From assembly GCA_963585895.1 (NCBI GenBank), contig OY757939.1, forward strand, positions 41,423,247 to 41,487,246: a DNA stretch of 64,000 nt, written 5' to 3'. The position numbers and the translations under genes are program-made. The DNA comes from Sepioteuthis lessoniana (lineage: Eukaryota; Mollusca; Cephalopoda; Myopsida; Loliginidae). A model generated the notes under the pieces. That model searched no databases and was not told where the DNA came from. It was given only the letters and a program-made list of their open reading frames with translations. Of the stretch, positions 21,343 to 32,956 are shown one piece after another; position 1 is the first letter of the stretch, and every line of letters begins with the position of its first letter.

Positions 21343-23440
21343 GTAACCACTCTTTCTCTCCAATTTTTTTCATTCAATACTGTTCATCATAGTATTTATA
21401 TGTAAACCTTGTTAAACAAAACTGATAGCCAACACCCATCCTAGCCAAAAGTGTTCTTCATGATTTAAAGCTCTCTATCTTCTGTAAATATTTGCATGTC
21501 TTGATATCTACTATCAGAAAGGAGGACATGATAAATTAATTGTTAACAATGGTTTTTTCCTATCTTCATTCAAATCTGTAAGCAGCAGTTCAGAAGAAAT
21601 TCATGTCTAAATCTATTCATTCATACATCTGAATCCACACACAAAAAATTAGAAGAAAAATTCACCCTCTTTCACAAATGCTTATGAATAGCAATGTATT
21701 TGAATTCATATCCAATCAGGTATGAGGTGCTTGATTTAAAAAAAAAAAAAGAACAAATATCTAGCTAAGTGGTCCAGTTATTAGATTTCTGGATAACTGA
21801 AAGAAGAGGTGGGTGTGGATGCTATGCCTCATCAGTAACAGAAAGAAAAGAGTCTCTCATAACTGAACACATGGAATCAATTTCAAGTGCTGTTGCTGTG
21901 TTGTCTTCTTTTTTTTAATAGAAGGTGGACAGCCAAAAATAACAGTTCTCTTAGCTTCTTCCTATGAATTCCTTTTTGCTTGCAACAATCTTCTTTATCA
22001 GTCCTACATTCAACCTTGTCTCTTGTCGTGCATCACCAAGACTCAAAACGCTTTCTTTCTGGTGCATTCTGGCAGGACTTAAATAATGATACCAAAATAC
22101 CACATCTAGGTCAATCGCACAATGTGGTAATTTACATGTGTACCAGCGTGTAGGTAGTCCTGATGTCAAACACGATTCACAATTGGGAGGATATGAGTTT
22201 GATCTCCTCAGTTGCCAGTTTTTCCCCACACCTATTCTCATTTTACACACCAGACATATTCATGTATGCTTTGAGCTGCCACATGCGTGATTTCTCTCAC
22301 TACAATAGCTAAAAATTAAAAATCACAGGTGGAGAAATTCTACATCCAACTACACACTATCATTCAGCTTCTGTGCTAACCATTTTGAGTTCTCTAAATA
22401 TGCAAGCCATTAAAGTTTAACAATAAATGTTTTTTGTTTGTTTTTTTATCTTTTAAATTATTGATTGTTATGTGTTTCATGTAAATTGAACTACTTTTCT
22501 GAAAATATCCGAATTCTCTTATTACCTATCTGAAAGATTAAATAAACATCAGAGATGTGTTACTACAAACATATCTTTGTTTATTTCAACATCTATATAT
22601 AACCTTATTAAAGATCTGGCCAGTGCAAATCAAAACCTTTTTTTTTAAGGATTAAAGGGAATTAATTAGCTACAACAATGGTTGATTAAAGTTATGCTTC
22701 CTTGAAATTGAATTTGTTTCACAGTATCAGTCTATGAATTTATTTTATAGAGCATGCAAGTTTTTGAAAACTTTCAAGGGCTGCAACAGGAGTTCTTGTT
22801 GGTTGCATGTGGCTTTGGAGTCATATGTCATGCAGGCCTGAATAAGCTCACATTCAAAACTTTTACATAAAAAATTATGTTATTATAGATATCTGGTAGT
22901 ATCCATATCTTGATGGATATCAAAATATATATCTGATGCTTCACCATTCATAAATAAACACTTCAGTATATGTTCAGCAAAGTTATTCTATTTCTGATAT
23001 AAAAAAAGAATATCTAAATATTGGTGTATTAAAAAATAATTTTTTTCTTTATCATGGGGAACCTCTTGAGAGCTTATTTAATATTCTAAATAAAGTGCTT
23101 TTTGATGATCCTAATTCTTCTGAAAATTTTTGAGTGCTGGTAGCCAGGGTCACATCTACTTTCCATTTTAAATCATCCTAACTGACAAATGATACTCTTC
23201 CATTTTTGGGCATTATTCAAGGGACAAGTTACTTCCCTTAAAACAGTTGGAAAAGTTTTGAATTGTCTGTTCAGATATTGTTTCATTTCCTTTCACTTTT
23301 CAAATTTTATGGGTAGCTTCAGTGGCATTGAGTCTCAGTTTAAAATAATGTCTCACAATTGCCAGAAATCAATACTTGTATTCATCTCTGTAATATCTAA
23401 AACATAAAGTACATCTTGTGATATATGTATGTGTGTGTGT
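21343..23440. other. Intron start, with an unexplained GC-richer block at 21940-22290
   Basis: It is mostly AT-rich and unrecognised. Bases 21940-22290 are noticeably less AT-rich. They hold a 99-codon minus-strand frame (21951-22250) with no family resemblance, and 'gagtttgatctcctcagttg', which looks like a decayed Pol III B box. It could be an unrecognised SINE. Confidence 0.35.
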
Positions 23441-23470
23441 GGAAAAGTGGACGAACCGAAACACTAACAA

Positions 23471-23560
23471 TGGATTCAATAATATTTCATCTTTATTTCA
23501 TGAAAGACTTCACAATGAAGTCATTCATGAAATAAAGATGAAATATCATTATTGAATCCA
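23471..23560. repeat. Palindrome with Penelope-like terminal sequence
   Basis: The arm at 23471-23512 and its reverse complement at 23516-23560 match except for a 3-bp gap and one mismatch, with a 3-bp centre. 'cgaaccgaaacac' precedes it. The same sequence type recurs at 24821-24895 and in the palindrome at 37347-37476. Confidence 0.85.
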
Positions 23561-23574
23561 AAATAAGACAACCA

Positions 23575-24225
23575 GCCAAACAAAATCTGTATTTATACTA
23601 AACTGAATTAGCTCTGTTTGAATAAATTGAATACTTGAAATAGAAATGTTTTTGACAATTAAAATGGGTACTCATGCTAAACTGAATTGTTTGAAATAAA
23701 ACTGATTATTTGTAAAAAAAAAACTGGATTTGGTATTAAATCATCTACAAAGGTGGATATGCCATAAAACCCATCCAATTGCCCAGTCGGCTGGGGCTGT
23801 AGAATATACCGACTGCTTCTCTGCAGAGGGGTAAGACCCCCCCCAACGAGTGTCCTGGCTATGACACTAAACAATCTGATGGTGAGGTTCCAGCAGTGCT
23901 GGAGCTTTGGGGAATGTGGAGTACCCCTTCATTGCCATTGCTCCCAGTTCTACTCTGGCCCGGAGTGGTAGCACCTGATAAGGGTCCTATCTATGGGTTA
24001 AATAGAACAAAACCATGATTCTTTCACTATACTGATTTTTGCATTTAAACTGCGTATTTATGCTAAACTGAATTGTTTAAAATAGAACTGTTTTGACATT
24101 GGAACTGCGTACTTATGCTGAACTGAATTGCTCGAAATAGAACTGTTTTTGACGTCTAAACTGTGCACTTATGCTGAACTGAATTATCTGAAATAAAACT
24201 GTCTGACATTTAAATCTGTGTATTG
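23575..24225 (+). mobile_element. Family A element(s), tandem array part 1
   Basis: An internal and tail piece (23575-23778, tail 'ggtggatatgccataaaacc') is followed at once by a new head at 23779. That head ('attgcccagtcggctggggc') has the conserved body to about 23995 and A/T units to 24225. There is no tail between this head and the next one. Confidence 0.8.
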
Positions 24226-24810
24226 CCCAGTCAGCTGGGGCTGTAGAATACACTGACTGCACCTCTGCAGAGGGGTAAGACCCCCCCCTAACGAGTGTCC
24301 TGGATATGACACTAAACAATCTGGTGGTCAGGTTCCAGCGATGCTGGAGCTTTGGGGAATGCAGAGTACCCCTTCATTGCCATCGCTCCCAGGTCCACTC
24401 TGGCCCCGGAGTGGTAGCACCTGATAGGGCCCTATCTGTGGGTTAAATAGAACTAACAGCGTACTTATGCTAAAATGAATTGAGTAAACTGAATAGCTTG
24501 AAATAGAAACGTTTTTGACAATTAAACCGTACTTACACTTAAACTGCGTGCTTATGCTTAACTGAATTATTTGAAATGGAACTGTTTTTCGACATTAAAA
24601 CTGTATTTACACTTAACTGAATTATTACATATAACTGCTTGAATAGTTTGAAATGGAAATGTTTTTGACAATTAAACTGTGTACTTATGCTAAACTGAAC
24701 TGTTTTCAATAGAACAGATTATTTACATAAAAATTGATTTGGCGTTAAATAACCTACAAAGGTTGATATGCCATAAAACCAACCAAACCAAACCAAAACC
24801 CATCCAACCA
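24226..24810 (+). mobile_element. Family A element, tandem array part 2
   Basis: Its head 'attgcccagtcagctggggc' directly follows part 1. The A/T units and tail 'ggttgatatgccataaaacc' are followed by CAAAC/CAACC repeats. The C-run 'ccccccccta' at 24281 marks the head. Confidence 0.85.
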
Positions 24811-24820
24811 ACCAACCAAA

Positions 24821-24895
24821 ATAAGACGAAATATTATTATTGCATCCGTTGTTTGTGTTTTGGTTTTTCTACTTTTTTACTTATTTTTTCACATC
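24821..24895. repeat. Penelope-like terminal sequence, single arm
   Basis: 'aagacgaaatattattattg', 'catccgttgtttgtgttttg' and 'tcacatcttattggattt' match the right arm of the palindrome at 37424-37505. Here the CGAAA sequence is intact. Confidence 0.55.
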
Positions 24896-25335
24896 TTATT
24901 GGATTTATCAAAATTTACTATTTTTATATATATATAAAGTAGTGGTAGATTCATATTTTTTTTATGTGTAAATGAAATAAGGTTTAGTGTAAAAGTTTTT
25001 AAGAAATACTTTTGCTTTATCTTAATAATATTTTCACTTCTAAAGTTTATGGTGAATAAAAAATTTTCTTGAAGAATTAAAGATTGTGATTTGTGCATAA
25101 GTTCTGGCTTTATTTTTCAAAATATTACCTAAAATTTGCATAATTCATATGTACCATTTATTTATAAAGATATTCTTGGGTTGTGTCAGAAGTACTTTTG
25201 TTTTTTTAATCAACCCTTTTTTGTATATTTACAAAACAAACATAAAAAATCAAAACAAAATCTCTTGTAACATATTGTTTCTCTCCATCCTTCCACTAGT
25301 TGTTTGATTCCCTGGAAAGATCACCAGGTTTTGAG

Positions 25336-25886
25336 TTTAGGTTGGGTTTTATGGCATATCAACCATTGTTGGTTATTTAAGGCTGAATTCTGTTTTTATT
25401 CATATATTAAATGTATGATTTGTAAACACAATTCATAGATAAACACAGTTAAATGATCAAACAGTTCTATTTCTAACAACTCAAATTAGCATAGGTCAAC
25501 AAAGTTAAATGGTTCCAAGTATTGTCATATATCACTAGCAATTCAATTAAACATGAGTCATTTGTTTACACACAGTTAAATGATCAAACACTTCTATTTC
25601 TAACAATTCAGTTTTGCATAAGTCATTCATTTGCACTCAGTTTAAATGTCAAACAGTTCTATTTGACCATAGTTAGGATCCTATCAGGTGCTACCTCTGC
25701 AGGCCAGAGTGGACCTTGGAGTGATGGCAATGAAGGGGTACTTTGCATTCTCCAAAGCTCCAGCATTACTGTAGCCTCGCCATTAGATTGTTTAGGGTCA
25801 TATCCAGGATACTCATTGGTGGCGGGGGTAGACTTACCCCTCTGCAAAGATGCAGTTGGTGTATTCTAACGTCCCAGCCAACTGAG
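25336..25886 (-). mobile_element. Family A element
   Basis: The minus-strand head at 25886 ('cagttggctgggacgttaga') leads through 'gcagaggggtaagtct' and the gene-like GC block. The tail at 25341 reads 'gttttatggcatatcaacc' on the plus strand. The overlapping 115-codon plus-strand frame and 62-codon minus-strand frame are read-through of the repeat, not genes. Confidence 0.85.
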
Positions 25887-25889
25887 TTA

Positions 25890-26533
25890 AGTTTTTAGGG
25901 AAAAACTCATGGCATCCTTGTTTAATGTCCTCAATATTTATGAAGGAAAATTATGCCATAGATCAGACTATATAATAGTCTAAAGAAACAAGATGCACAT
26001 TATATAGCAGGGGTGTGGGAAAAAAAACTTTCAAGTTTTTGCTGAGAAGTATAAAGTTGATCCTTATCATGTTGTAAGAATGAGCTTTTTCCTCTATTGA
26101 TTAAAGCTATGTATTTTTTCTTCAAAGAGATATATATTCTGTCCAGCTGTTCACAGCAGAGGCTTGAGTTAATAGCTCAACCATCTGGCACTATTTTCAA
26201 GAGGAGGATTTGCTTGAAATTTCACCAAAAAATAATCACAAACATTTTTTGAATCTTCCTTGTTTTATCACAGGTTTTGCAAATTATTCTAAGTTCAGCC
26301 ATTGTTTACAGTTGCCTGAATTTTTGTAATTTCATTCACTTGTATGTCATGCTACATTTAAAAAGATGGATATTTAATGGATTTTCCTGAATAATTTTGC
26401 AAATATCCATTCAGTGCTGTAGTTGCATATGTGATAGTTCTTAGAAATTTTCAAGACATCCTATATAATTTTTTAAGCTCATGTAATCCTCTACTCATAG
26501 TACCTTTTGATGATTCTAGCTATTTTGAAAGTT
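25890..26533. other. AT-rich intron, nothing recognised
   Basis: No family, coding or structural signal was recognised on either strand. Confidence 0.4.
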
Positions 26534-27004
26534 TTTGAGTGTTGATTGGTTGTTTTACGGCATATCAATCCTTTTCAGGTCATTTAATGCTGTATTAAAT
26601 CATTTTGATAAAAGTTTCAAATAATTCAGTTTAGTATAAGTTTGGTTTTTTGTTTACACACTGTTAAATGTCAAAACAGTTCTGTTTCAAACAATTCGGT
26701 TTAGCATAAGTACACAGTTTTTTCACACATAGTTAAATGGAAAAACAGTTAATTTTAATGTTTTGCATAATTACAGTTTAGTTCTATTTGACCCCTAGAT
26801 AGGACCCTATCAGGTACTACCACTCCGGGCCAGAGTGGACCTGGGAGTGATGGCAATGAAGAAATACTCCACATTCCTCAGAGCTCCAGATTTACTGAAG
26901 TCTCACCATCAGATTGTTTAGTGTCATAATTAGGACACTTGTTGAGGGAGTTATACCCCTCGGCAGAGATGCAGCCCCAGCCGACTGGGCCATTTGTGTG
27001 TTGA
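26534..27004 (-). mobile_element. Family A element with imperfect 12-bp TSD
   Basis: The element at 26546-26992 is bounded by 'tttgagtgttga' (26534-26545) and 'tttgtgtgttga' (26993-27004), 11 of 12 identical. The minus-strand head reads 'gcccagtcggctggggctgc'. It is head-to-head with the copy at 27043. Confidence 0.85.
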
Positions 27005-27042
27005 GTTTTCCTCTACTTTGCATATAAAAGCATAATAATCTG

Positions 27043-27505
27043 GTTTTGGCTCAGTTGGCTGGAGCTGCAGAATACACTGACTGCATCTCTGCAAAGGAAT
27101 AAGACATCTCCAACGAGTGTCCTGGTTATGACACTAAACAATCTGATGGTGAGGCTCCAGTAATGCTGGAGCTTTGGGGAATGCAGAGTACCTCTTTATT
27201 GCCATCGCTCCCTGGTCCACTCTGGCCTGGAGTGGTAGCACCTGATAAGGGTCCTATCTATGGGTTAAATAGAACTAAATGGTGGTTGGAGTTGACTGTT
27301 TTTTTGCATTTAAACTGCATATTTATGCTAAACTGAATTGTTTAAAGTATAACTATTTTCATAAACTGTACTTATTGACTATTAAACTGTGTACTCATGC
27401 TAAACCGAATTGTTTGAAATAGAACTGACTATTTGCATAAAAATGGATTTGGCGTTAAATAACCTACGAAGGTTGATATGCCATAAAACCTGACCAACCA
27501 ACCAG
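27043..27505 (+). mobile_element. Family A element
   Basis: The head reads 'tggctcagttggctggagct', the best match in the window to a Pol III A box (TGGCnnAGTnGG). There are few internal units, and the tail 'ggttgatatgccataaaacc' ends at about 27490. It lies about 40-50 bp from the head of the opposite-strand copy. Confidence 0.87.
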
Positions 27506-28959
27506 TTATGAGTCTAATCAAAACTACTGGATAATTTGCATACTTTGCGGCATATAAAGCAAGTATTTGAAAAGGCAACTAGGATGATGTTGTATACACT
27601 TTTATTCTGTTTACATACCATGAACTTGTGTGTGTGATTTAATACATGATAAATTATTTATTTTAATACAATTTTATAGTTTTTTAGATTGAACAAAAAA
27701 TACATTAATATATAAACCTAAGTCATATTAAGGCCTTAGGTACAATTCAGTATATACTGTAATATTTTCTAAGGTACTTTCCCTATACCTCAACAGCTAC
27801 AGAAATTCATCGAGGTAGGAAAAAAATCATTGTAGAATGCATCCTAGACATAGCCTTAATTTTTTTTAGATTTCATTTTTCCACCTGCATTCATTGGCAT
27901 CTCTGTTATAAGATCCATAGAATTCTTATTGTGGTTGATCGTTTGATGTATATATCTTAGAATAACTTGAAGTTGGACAATTCTTTGGTATGTTTTCCAG
28001 CTGTCTTGAGTGTATAGTTTTTTTTAACAACCTTTGGAGTAGACATTCTCTTTAATTGAGTGTTATTTTATAAATTCATTTTTTTTCTCTCTTTTTGCTA
28101 TTATGACACCGGATTCTTTCACTTTAGTTTCTTTATTCTGATGTTAACTTTGGAATTTCATGGACACTAGAACCATATATTAGTTTAACCAGTGATGGTC
28201 AGATGCTGGCTGTTTTTATAGAGATACTTTCTGAAACTTTTTAATTGGACAAGAAATTTTTTGTCCTTATCCAGATTTGACTCCTCTCATTATTGCATCA
28301 CAGATAATGCACTCAGAAACTTGCAAATGAATTACATTTTTTTAGAAATGAATTCTCTAGCAGCTTTCAGGGATTCCAGAATGGTTAGCTATATCTTTAA
28401 AATCCATGATAAAATTAAAGTGACTTATAATGAGTAAAAACACTGTGAAAATATTCTCATTTTTAAAATTGAAATGAAGTCATATGTGAGCAGTGAATAG
28501 AATTTATAACAAATTTTGTATTTTTTCAATTGAAAAAAACAAAACAAAAAAAAATCAACTGAAAATAAATTAAAAGCCAACATAAAAAATCAAACTGAAT
28601 ATATTATCAAAATGTAAAGAGAATGTTTTTTTCCAATTTAAAAAAAAACAAAAAAAACTAGTTGAAATTTTATGTGAGTTATTGTTTGCTTTGTAAGAAC
28701 CAATAAAAAAATAATTGAAGAAAACAGTTAAAATATTCATTGGAAAGAAAAAGAAAGTTGATTTGGAATTTTAATTAGATAAGCACTTGTTATAGATTTT
28801 ATTTAAAAACAGGACATTCTTTGATTTTTTTTTCTGAATCAAAAACATGGATAGTACCTACAGTAAAGTAACAAAATGGAGAATTTTTGAATAGTAGACT
28901 TTAATGTAATATACTGCATAATTCTTCTTATTAATTAATTAATATATTTCTTTATACAG
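27506..28959. other. AT-rich intron, nothing recognised
   Basis: Unique-looking sequence up to the acceptor of the 28960 exon. Long A-runs lie near 28535-28560 and 28635-28660, and no element was recognised. Confidence 0.45.
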
Positions 28960-29142
28960 CTTAGCAAGAAGTACCGTGATGGTCACATGGTCAAAGTGGA
29001 TTGGCTCGACAGGTTAACATTCCGAGAAATTGAAATGATAAATGAAAAGCAGAAACGAGACTCAAATTTTATGTATTTAATGATTGAGTTTCCTCACATT
29101 CATTATGACAACACTGAATTTTCTATAGTTTATTTTGAAAAG
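28960..29142 (+). CDS. PIK3C3: PIK3C3 internal exon (C2 helical hairpin and strands)
   Basis: The exon is 183 bp (61 codons, phase 0 at both ends), from acceptor 'tttatacag' to donor 'gtaagt'. It encodes '[19 protein letters not shown]', then '[10 protein letters not shown]', a charged helix, and '[19 protein letters not shown]', ending 'VYFEK'. '[18 protein letters not shown]' is nearly invariant in animal VPS34 and makes the assignment secure. Phase-0 ends mean skipping this exon would keep frame. Confidence 0.96.
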
Positions 29143-29960
29143 GTAAGTTCTTATAATTTTCACTACTGATTTTTTTTATGCATGACTTTTTTGATAGTAG
29201 AATTGCATCATTGGCTTCATTTCAAAATTGAATCAGAAATTGTATGGGATTTAAAGAGATTGTTGTATATGTAATTCAATATTTAACTGATGAAATGACA
29301 AAAGTGTTTTTTTGGTAGTATTAATAGTTTTTTTAAATGAAAAACTGCAAAATATTAGAACACATGAAGTTATTAAGGGATTTATTTAAATTATCTGCCT
29401 TTGAGCAAATCCTTTTTTTTCATCAGGGCTATGGAACATAGAGAATTTTTCCATGACAACTAAATTATCAGCAGGTTGCAGTATAAATAAAAAAGATTGG
29501 GAAAATGCAACCTTTTACAGTTAGGTCCAACCTGCAATGTAGAGACAAGAAAGATTCATTATGGTTTAGTGATGTAAAATAAACAAATGGCCAACCAAAA
29601 TCCCAAACAGTTGACAAGCAAGCTCTATATGAAAAGTAACAACTATTCAAGCAATACATTACAAATAATAACCATTTTTATATGCATACAAATTGAATTA
29701 TCATGTCTTTAAACAAACTGACTAGCAAATACCAACATCCTTAGACATGTCTCTTGTCTCTTAACTCATTCATATAGCCCAGTTTAATACCAAAGGACAA
29801 ATTGTTTCTTTTGTGAAATTGTGATATGTGAAATTATCTCCTGACATGATTTTTAAAAAAATAGAACAAAAAGAATATATCTTCTCACGAAATTCATTAT
29901 GAGAACATATTTCTATCTACAAGACAATTTTTATAACTCTTAAGTGGTCATTTTTAATAT
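29143..29960. other. AT-rich intron, nothing recognised
   Basis: No feature was recognised. The 63-codon minus-strand frame at 29468-29659 has no supporting context. Confidence 0.4.
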
Positions 29961-30828
29961 CAAAATTTTGTTTTGCCCAGTCGTCTGGGGCTGTGGAATA
30001 CACTGACTGCTTCTCTGCAGAGGGGTAAGACTCCCCCACGAGTGTCCTGGATATGACACTAAACAATCTGATGGTGAGGTTCCAGTAGTGCTGGAGCTTT
30101 GGGGAATGTGGAGTACCCCTTCATTGCCATTGCTCCCAGGTCCACACTGGCCCGGTGTGGTAGCACCTGATAGGGCCCTATCTATGGGTTAAATAGAACT
30201 AACGGCATACTTATGCTAAACTGAATTGTTTAAAATAGAAATGTTTTTGACAATTAAACTGTACTTACATTTGAACTGCGTGCTTGTGCTAAACTGAATT
30301 GTTTGAAATAGAACTGTTTTTTCGACATTAAAACTGTATTTACACTTAACTGAATTGTTACATATAACTGAAACTGTTTTTTGACATTGAAACTGTGTAT
30401 TTACACTAAACTAAATTGTTTAACATAGAACTGTTCTGACATATAACTGTGTGTAAACAAAATCTGTACTTTTACAAAACTGAATTAGCTGAAGTAGAAT
30501 TGCTTGACTAAACTGAATAGCTCGAAATAAAAATGTTTTTTTGCAATTAAACTGTACTTACATTTAAAACTGCTTGCTTTTGCTAAACTGAATTGTTTTA
30601 AATTGAACTATTTTTGACACTGAAACTATACTCACACTAAACTGAATTGTTGTATATAACTGAATAGCTTGAAATAGAAATGTTTTTGACAATTAAACTG
30701 TGTACTCATGCTAAACCGAATTGTTTTAAATAGAACTGATTATTTACATAAAAATGGATTTGGCGTTAAATAACCTACAAAGGTTGATACACCATTAAAA
30801 CCAAACCAAACCAAACCAAAATTTTGTT
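29961..30828 (+). mobile_element. Family A element with 12-bp TSD, longest copy
   Basis: The element at 29973-30816 (844 bp) is bounded by exact 'caaaattttgtt' (29961-29972, 30817-30828). It starts 'ttgcccagtcgtctggggct'. It has about ten A/T-rich internal units and ends in repeated CCAAA. Confidence 0.92.
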
Positions 30829-31113
30829 CATTTCTTCGTGATAAATTCTTCAGGTGCACGCATCTTTGCCTATTTTTTACAAATAATATATATTTACATT
30901 TAGTTATCTCATTAAATTTTACTTCTATTTCTATACTTGATATTAAATAATGAGCCTAGTCTCCCATTTCAATGTTTTTAACTAGATTTTGTAATACTTT
31001 TTAGTATTCTAATGGAGGCAACTTTCTAATTAGGGTTATTTTTGGGGTGTGTATGATACCAAGTAACATTTAAATGATTAATGACTAAATAATTTATTTC
31101 ATTTTCATTTTAG

Positions 31114-31185
31114 AATGGTGATAAATCATATCAGTTTCGCACATATGCTGAAATTGTTAATGTTCCAGATCATGAAATAATGTTG
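31114..31185 (+). CDS. PIK3C3: PIK3C3 short internal exon
   Basis: The exon is 72 bp (24 codons, phase 0), from acceptor 'ttcattttag' to donor 'gtaagt'. It encodes 'NGDKSYQFRTYAEIVNVPDH' and ends 'EIML'. It corresponds to the weakly conserved end of the C2 region just before the conserved '[11 protein letters not shown]' block. It is assigned because it is open in the right phase, is flanked by good splice sites, and its 'VPD' and acidic/Met tail align with vertebrate VPS34. The next intron is 24.6 kb. Confidence 0.88.
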
Positions 31186-31463
31186 GTAAGTCTTTCGATT
31201 CTATTATAAAGAAATTATTTTAAGGGATTTATCCACCTTTCCACAAAGGTGGAATATATTTCGGAAACTCTTATTTATATGAGTAGTTCTTGTAATTATT
31301 TGGTTGTTCTTTTTTTGCGACACTTCAAGAATCAGGGAATGATTCTGACTCTATTAAGTGCAATGGGGGAAGTGTACCCTGGAATTATACTTTGATTTTA
31401 TTGGACTTGGCACTTCACAAAAGTGTAAATAGTTATTTTTGCATTTAAAACTTATATTCATTA

Positions 31464-31701
31464 GAATTAATTTTTTTATTTATTGCGGACTTTTTGTCCT
31501 CATCTTGGTAGTTTTTGTGTTGTTTCTTCTTTCACTACGTTTTGGCCAAATTTCACCTCTGGCCTTCTTCAGGTGATTTACCGCAACATCACCTGAAGAA
31601 GGCCAGAGGTGAAATTTGGCCAAAACGTAGTGAAAGAAGAAACAACACAAAAACTACCAAGATAAGGACAAAAAGTCCACAATAAATAAAAAAATTAATT
31701 C
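31464..31701. repeat. 114-bp near-perfect palindrome
   Basis: The arms 31464-31577 and 31588-31701 are reverse complements with about two mismatches, around the 10-bp centre 'ttaccgcaac'. Each arm carries CTGAAGA, a GGCCA/TGGCC stem and AAAACG, a Penelope-like or hammerhead-like motif. It lies about 280 bp downstream of the 72-bp PIK3C3 exon. Confidence 0.93.
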
Positions 31702-31912
31702 TCAGATTAAGAAGCCTCATCTCAAAATGATTCCAATTAAAGACAATTATATTCATTAATTAAAAAAAAAAAACAAACTTGATTTCTGATTTTACAATAT
31801 TTTATACTTATCCAATCATATTAAAAGATTTTATTTAAGTTGAAAAAAAAACAATCTAAAATCTGGTATTTGAATAAAAACTCAACTTTTTTTGCTCTTG
31901 AGCATTGTGGCA

Positions 31913-32178
31913 ACAAAGTTGGCATAATGATTTGAGTGTTTGCCAATGGCCTGGAAGACCTGGGTTCAATCCCTGGTAGAGTCTTACCAAAGACTCAAAA
32001 AATGGTACTTGATGCTACCTTGCTTAACACTCAGCATTATAAAGTACGGATCAAGGGTAAAGTGGAGCAATCCAGGGAAAGAAGTAGCGCCCTCCCCTAC
32101 ACCTTGGTGTAGTAGCTATCGAAAAGTGAACCTTTGGGTCAACCTGGACTAAGGTCACCAACTTTATTTACTTATATT
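31913..32178 (+). mobile_element. Family B tRNA-derived SINE
   Basis: It has 'ttggcataatgatttgagtg', B box 'gggttcaatccctggt', 'atggtacttgatgctacctt' and 'ggtcaccaactttatttact'. It is full length, on the + strand. Confidence 0.9.
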
Positions 32179-32435
32179 TGTTTAAATGATGTAATGTTCC
32201 ATCTAAAATAATGATGTTTGGTTTAGAAGAAAATAAACAATAAAAACGTACCTATTTATGATTAATATTGTAGATGGCCAATCAGTTTGATGTCAAGCTA
32301 CTATTTAAGTATGCATACTTATTGGATCCAGAGGAAGATTTTAATAAAAAAAAATGTTTGTTTCTCATAGGAATAGAGGAACTCTCCAGAAATGTTTATA
32401 AAAATAAAAATAAGCTATGTTGCTGCAAGGCATAG

Positions 32436-32881
32436 CTAATCACATGGCGCAGTTGGCTGGGGCTTTAGAATACACTGACTGCATCTCTGCAGAGGGGCAA
32501 GACTCCTCTAATGAGTGCCCTGGATATGATACTAAACAATTTGATGGTGAGGCTCCAGTGATGCTGGAGCTTTGGGTAATGCAGGGTACCCCTTCATTAC
32601 CACTCTGGCCGAGAGTGGTAGCACTTGATGGGGTCAAATAGAACTGTTTGACATTTAAACTGTGTACTTATGCTAAATTGAATTGTTTGAAATAGAACTG
32701 TTTTTACATTTAACTGTGTATTTGTATTAGATAGAAATAAGTGAAACCATTCAACTATCTGAAAAAAAATGAGCTCAGGCTTGTTTAAAGATATTATATG
32801 TAATATATGTATAAAAAAGATTTGGCATTAAATGACATAAAATGGTTGATATATCATAAAACCAAACCAAATAACTAATCA
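32436..32881 (+). mobile_element. Family A element
   Basis: The element runs from 'gcgcagttggctggggcttt' to 'ggttgatatatcataaaacc', at about 32446-32874. A 7-bp 'ctaatca' occurs at both ends and may be a short target duplication. Opposing reading frames of 74 and 65 codons inside the head are artefacts of repeat sequence. Confidence 0.85.
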
Positions 32882-32956
32882 TACAAAACTTACATACTTC
32901 AAAAGAAAAAAATTGACCATTTAAGATAATTATTCATATTTCATTAAAGATTACTA

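Noticed and set aside
21951..22250. 99-codon minus-strand frame as a gene
   Set aside because: There is no family resemblance or splice sites, and it is opposite to PIK3C3. It is kept only as an unexplained GC-richer block, possibly an unrecognised SINE.
25522..25869. 115-codon plus-strand frame
   Set aside because: It lies wholly across a minus-strand family A element, and other copies of the element carry stops at corresponding places. It has no splice or family support.
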